This document shows, in pieces, positions 60,800 to 64,000 of a stretch of DNA of 64,000 nt (position 1 is the first letter of the stretch; every line of letters begins with the position of its first letter). The stretch comes from Trichoplax sp. H2 (Eukaryota > Placozoa > Uniplacotomia > Trichoplacea): contig NOWV01000138.1 in the NCBI GenBank assembly GCA_003344405.1, positions 1 to 64,000 on the forward strand, given 5' to 3'. Below the pieces are notes generated by a model. That model was not told the origin of the DNA. It saw only the letters and a list, made by a program, of their open reading frames with translations, and made no database searches. Made by a program: the position numbers and the translations under genes.

Positions 60800-62480
60800 A
60801 ATTAAAGTTTTCAAATTAGAATCAATTAAAGTTTTTAAATTAGAATGAGCACTATACAAGACAACTGTCGCACTTATTGCTTAGCTTTTTATGTCAAAGT
60901 ACGCTTGATAAATGTAGTATCATGATGAAAAGGCATGTTTTCATCTTGGTCAGAGAGATGGATAGGGGCAGAGCCAATGTTTATCATGTCTATGTAGCCT
61001 ACACCAGGGTTATTAGCCAAAACTCAAGTTCATTTAGGAAATAAACTTGATATAGTTATAATTGCATAGCATGAATACGGTAAGATTTGGGGTATGGTAG
61101 TCGATTTGAATACAATGTCGTTGATTTGTTTATCTTTGCTTACATAAAAAATAACCAGCGGAACTCAAAGTTAATTTAAAAAATAATTCACCCTATATGA
61201 GAAATACGAGCAATGTATGGAGAGAAATCCATGTCTCTTTTTGGGTAGTGTTTTTCTTGTCGATGGTTGATTTGAAGAGATTAGAACCGACTAATTTAAC
61301 CTTACTGGCACACATTTATTAGTGGGAACTCAAATCTGATTTTAGAAATGATCAACTTGATTCATAGTCCATTGATAGGATAGACAAATATATAGCTTAT
61401 GGATTGAATTTTTTTATGGTAGCCATTTTAATACGCTCTCCTTCACGCATTTATCCTTGTTGACACCCCCCCCCCCAGGAAAAATTAAAAAAACGCTTGG
61501 AAGAAATGTTCATTTTAGAGATGATTGAAATAACTCTACCAATACCCTTTTGGTAGGACATGCACCGGACTTTCGGCTTTGGTCTCTCAAGGATAGAGGT
61601 CTATGTCTATTCAATATTATGGATCGTATTTTGCTATGCCATCATAGCTTTCAAAACACGAACGTTATGGCTAACACAAAATAACTAATCAGCAGAAACG
61701 ACACTCTAATTTGGATATTGATCAGTGCCCTCTATTTTGTAGGATAGATAAACGTGTCTATTTGTAGCCGTTAGCAGAGTAAACTATACATTATAATTCA
61801 AAGAATTGGAGTAATTGAAGGACATTTAGGCGGCCATAAGTATTCTCTAAAGATAGTATTATGTCATCGTAGCTTGTCCTATACTAGAACTCGCGCTATC
61901 ATTCTTGCTAACAGATATACCCCCCCCCAAAAAAAAAAAATAATAATCTGCGTAAAACTAGAGTTGGCTTTAAACCTTGATTATAATTATTATTCTATTT
62001 GTAGGATAGACATATATGTAAATCAATAACATCCATCAAGTTAAGTTAGCGATTGCTAATTGATACACACTAATGAGAAATAGTGACCACCAATCGTACC
62101 TTTCATGTGGCAGCAGCTTTTAACGCACTAAAACTCACGTTCTCATCAGTGCATGCATAAAAAATGATCAACTCAAATCAAAGTGAAATTTTACAAAAGG
62201 AAAACTGCGTAAATGCCCCATTTAGAGGACACGCCTCAGGAATAGAACTTATCATACTAATCCATTTCAGTATACTCTAACTCATGCTCTCATTTTTGTT
62301 GACCGGCGAAATAATCAAGGGAAATTCAAAATTTCTATTCCAAATCAACTTTAGTAGTAGTGACAATATGGAGGAAATGCTTGCAGGATAGACGTAAGTA
62401 GAAAAGTATGAAAGGGGGCTTTATTTTCGTCATTGGATAGGATGAATGATAGACCCTTTGACTAAAATGGCAGGTTAAAC
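60800..62480 (+). repeat. Second degenerate tandem repeat block, TAGGATAGA-marked
   Basis: Each decayed unit has a GGAACTCAAA.TTGATTTTAGAAATGAT-like segment followed by a TGTAGGATAGACATAT-like segment. The latter is seen at about 61377, 61555, 61740, 62002, 62225 and 62384, spaced about 160-260 bases. Homopolymer tracts lie inside: 11 C at 61466-61476, and 9 C followed by 12 A at 61920-61940. No coding capacity seen. Confidence 0.55.
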
Positions 62481-62676
62481 TAAATCAGCATTAAATTATG
62501 CATGGTATGGCAAGACTCGACTTGATCAATTTGGCAGTAAAAGCAGTACATTAAGAGAAATTATTCTACTTCACGAGTACATGGCTGCTTTTCACTGTAT
62601 AGTAATTCAGCTTTTATACCAATACTATCGGATTCAATCACAACCTAATGATGCCGTTACAAGAGCAAAACAACTT

Positions 62677-63453
62677 ACCGTTATCCCTAACGAATAGCTG
62701 GCAATGGAAAAGGCTGTCAGCCTTGAATATCAATGTTGGCTGAAATAGTCGAAATGAGCACAGGCCAACTTTTTTTTCAGTGCAATAAGCAGATGATCAA
62801 TGGCCGCTTAACTACCTTCTATGATCTTTTATTATAAGTTGTATGTCGGAATAATATGCAACTCTTCATGGTGTTTTCTTTACTTGATTACGCTTCCTTT
62901 TCTTATCCCTGTCCTTACTCGCTATTAAATCAATATCGCCGTTGTTATGCAAATAATTTATTCAATAGCTTGATTACAGGACAATTCTGATCCATGTTCG
63001 CCTTTTATCGTACAATATTTAAATCAAGTCTCTCGAATACAGTAGAATTCGGCAGAAATGTAAACTAGATACAATAACAACTTGCATTGATGATTATTTC
63101 TGCATCGATTAGAAGGCAAAATACCGCTATTGATATAGTAGCACTGACCAACAGTATGCCGACTTTAATTTGTAGTCCTTTCAATCGTTTAGAAGGTGTT
63201 GTTAGACAGTAGACTGCAATAAGAAAAATATATTGATCAGGGTTGAAGGAATTTCCTGTCTTTCTTCTTTATTGAATGGATGTTTTAGTTTGTTTTTCGG
63301 TGTTTTCCTTTTCTACTGTGTCGATATTGTCCAATCTCTGGGTATTGATTGATCTTACCTTTCCTGTATTCTTTACATCGCCCAGAAGCAAGACGACTTT
63401 CTTTTTGCTATCTCGAAAGGATAATATTAGATCGATTTGATGTATTATTTAAT
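62677..63453 (-). other. Two exon-like segments, gene not identified
   Basis: On the minus strand, an open stretch at 63453-63359 ends KKKVVLLLGDVKNTGK directly before a GTAAGA donor. A second stretch at 62741-62677, after a TTTCAG acceptor, reads LIFKADSLFHCQLFVRDN before a GTAAGT donor. Phase carries from the first to the second. I could not extend the model in either direction or recognise a family. It may be part of a gene that continues outside or a pair of chance ORFs. Confidence 0.2.
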
Positions 63454-63459
63454 CACGGT

Positions 63460-64000
63460 ATAGCATAAATCAATCAATCCCTTCATTCCTTATTAGGATT
63501 ACATCTATCCTGTCTAGGCTATAACAGATTGTTGTTTGTTGTTGCCTCTTTTCATCCTTGCTAAGATTGAATTCCTTCAAATAACAATGTTTACGCTTGT
63601 TGCATGGAGATCTCGATTTCTTTGGTACTCTACTTCAGGATCGTTTAACTACCGTTCAAAATAGGAGCATAAGCTAAAATTAAATGCGTTATAGGTATTG
63701 ATTCCTACTACTGAAAAGATGATTTCTATCTAGCACTACCTCAATAGGAGTATAGGATTGAACTATCAAAAGAACTAGATTGTCCGTCCTCTTACAATTT
63801 CCAAATTAGCGATTACAATTTTATGCAAGGCTAATAACTGCATTTTGATGATTTGAATAAACAATTATGTAATACGTAAATCATTGCAAACTAGAGAATA
63901 GGAACATACATTATTAAGGGTTATAGTTTTATGATGGATCAAGTTTTAACTATTCCTTTAATAGCGTAGTTGGGATAAATTACGATAACAACAAAGGTCC
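63460..64000. other. Right edge, nothing recognised
   Basis: AT-rich sequence without a recognisable gene, repeat or RNA. Confidence 0.3.

Overview
The window looks like nuclear DNA of a compact-genome animal, most likely a placozoan (Trichoplax or Hoilungia type). It is AT-rich. The protein genes are split by many short GT-AG introns, often 60-300 bases. The families are animal ones: ARL2, AREL1, a PX-MIT-kinase of the RPS6KC1 type, an LRRC74-type LRR/EF-hand protein, aprataxin, HTD2, an ornithine decarboxylase relative, and clustered rhodopsin-like GPCRs. The organism is inferred from gene content and intron style, not from a search.

Layout. Positions 1-10000 hold a tandem array of three minus-strand, single-exon GPCR genes of identical length (319 codons). 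The middle copy is interrupted by one stop codon. Their flanks are also duplicated. Positions 10800-14100 hold a ZU5-domain gene whose 3' part breaks frame, plus a decayed coding remnant. Positions 14400-16000 hold a promoter-like island, a 190-bp tandem duplication and a minisatellite. Positions 18240-23434 hold a 16-exon ODC-fold gene that keeps the PLP lysine but has lost substrate and catalytic residues. Positions 25900-28150 hold a divergent pair, aprataxin (minus) and HTD2 (plus). Positions 31900-36340 hold the 14-exon LRRC74-like gene, convergent with the 5-exon ARL2 gene (37248-39325, minus). ARL2 is divergent from the 17-exon PX-MIT-pseudokinase gene (41600-47232, plus). That gene is convergent with the 19-exon AREL1-like HECT ligase gene (48510-57350, minus). 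From 57351 to the end I see mostly degenerate tandem repeats and no securely identifiable gene.

Gene models were built by hand by joining ORF segments at GT/AG sites where both reading phase and family similarity carry across the junction. The ARL2, HTD2, LRRC74-like, PX-MIT-kinase, AREL1 and ODC-like models close with no internal stop and a length divisible by three (184, 165, 609, 891, 982 and 423 residues). The neighbours do not form one pathway. The most interesting points are the ODC-fold paralog with a rewritten active site, the ARL2 / PX-MIT neighbourhood that resembles the human ARL2-SNX15 locus, and the number of minisatellites within introns and intergenic DNA.
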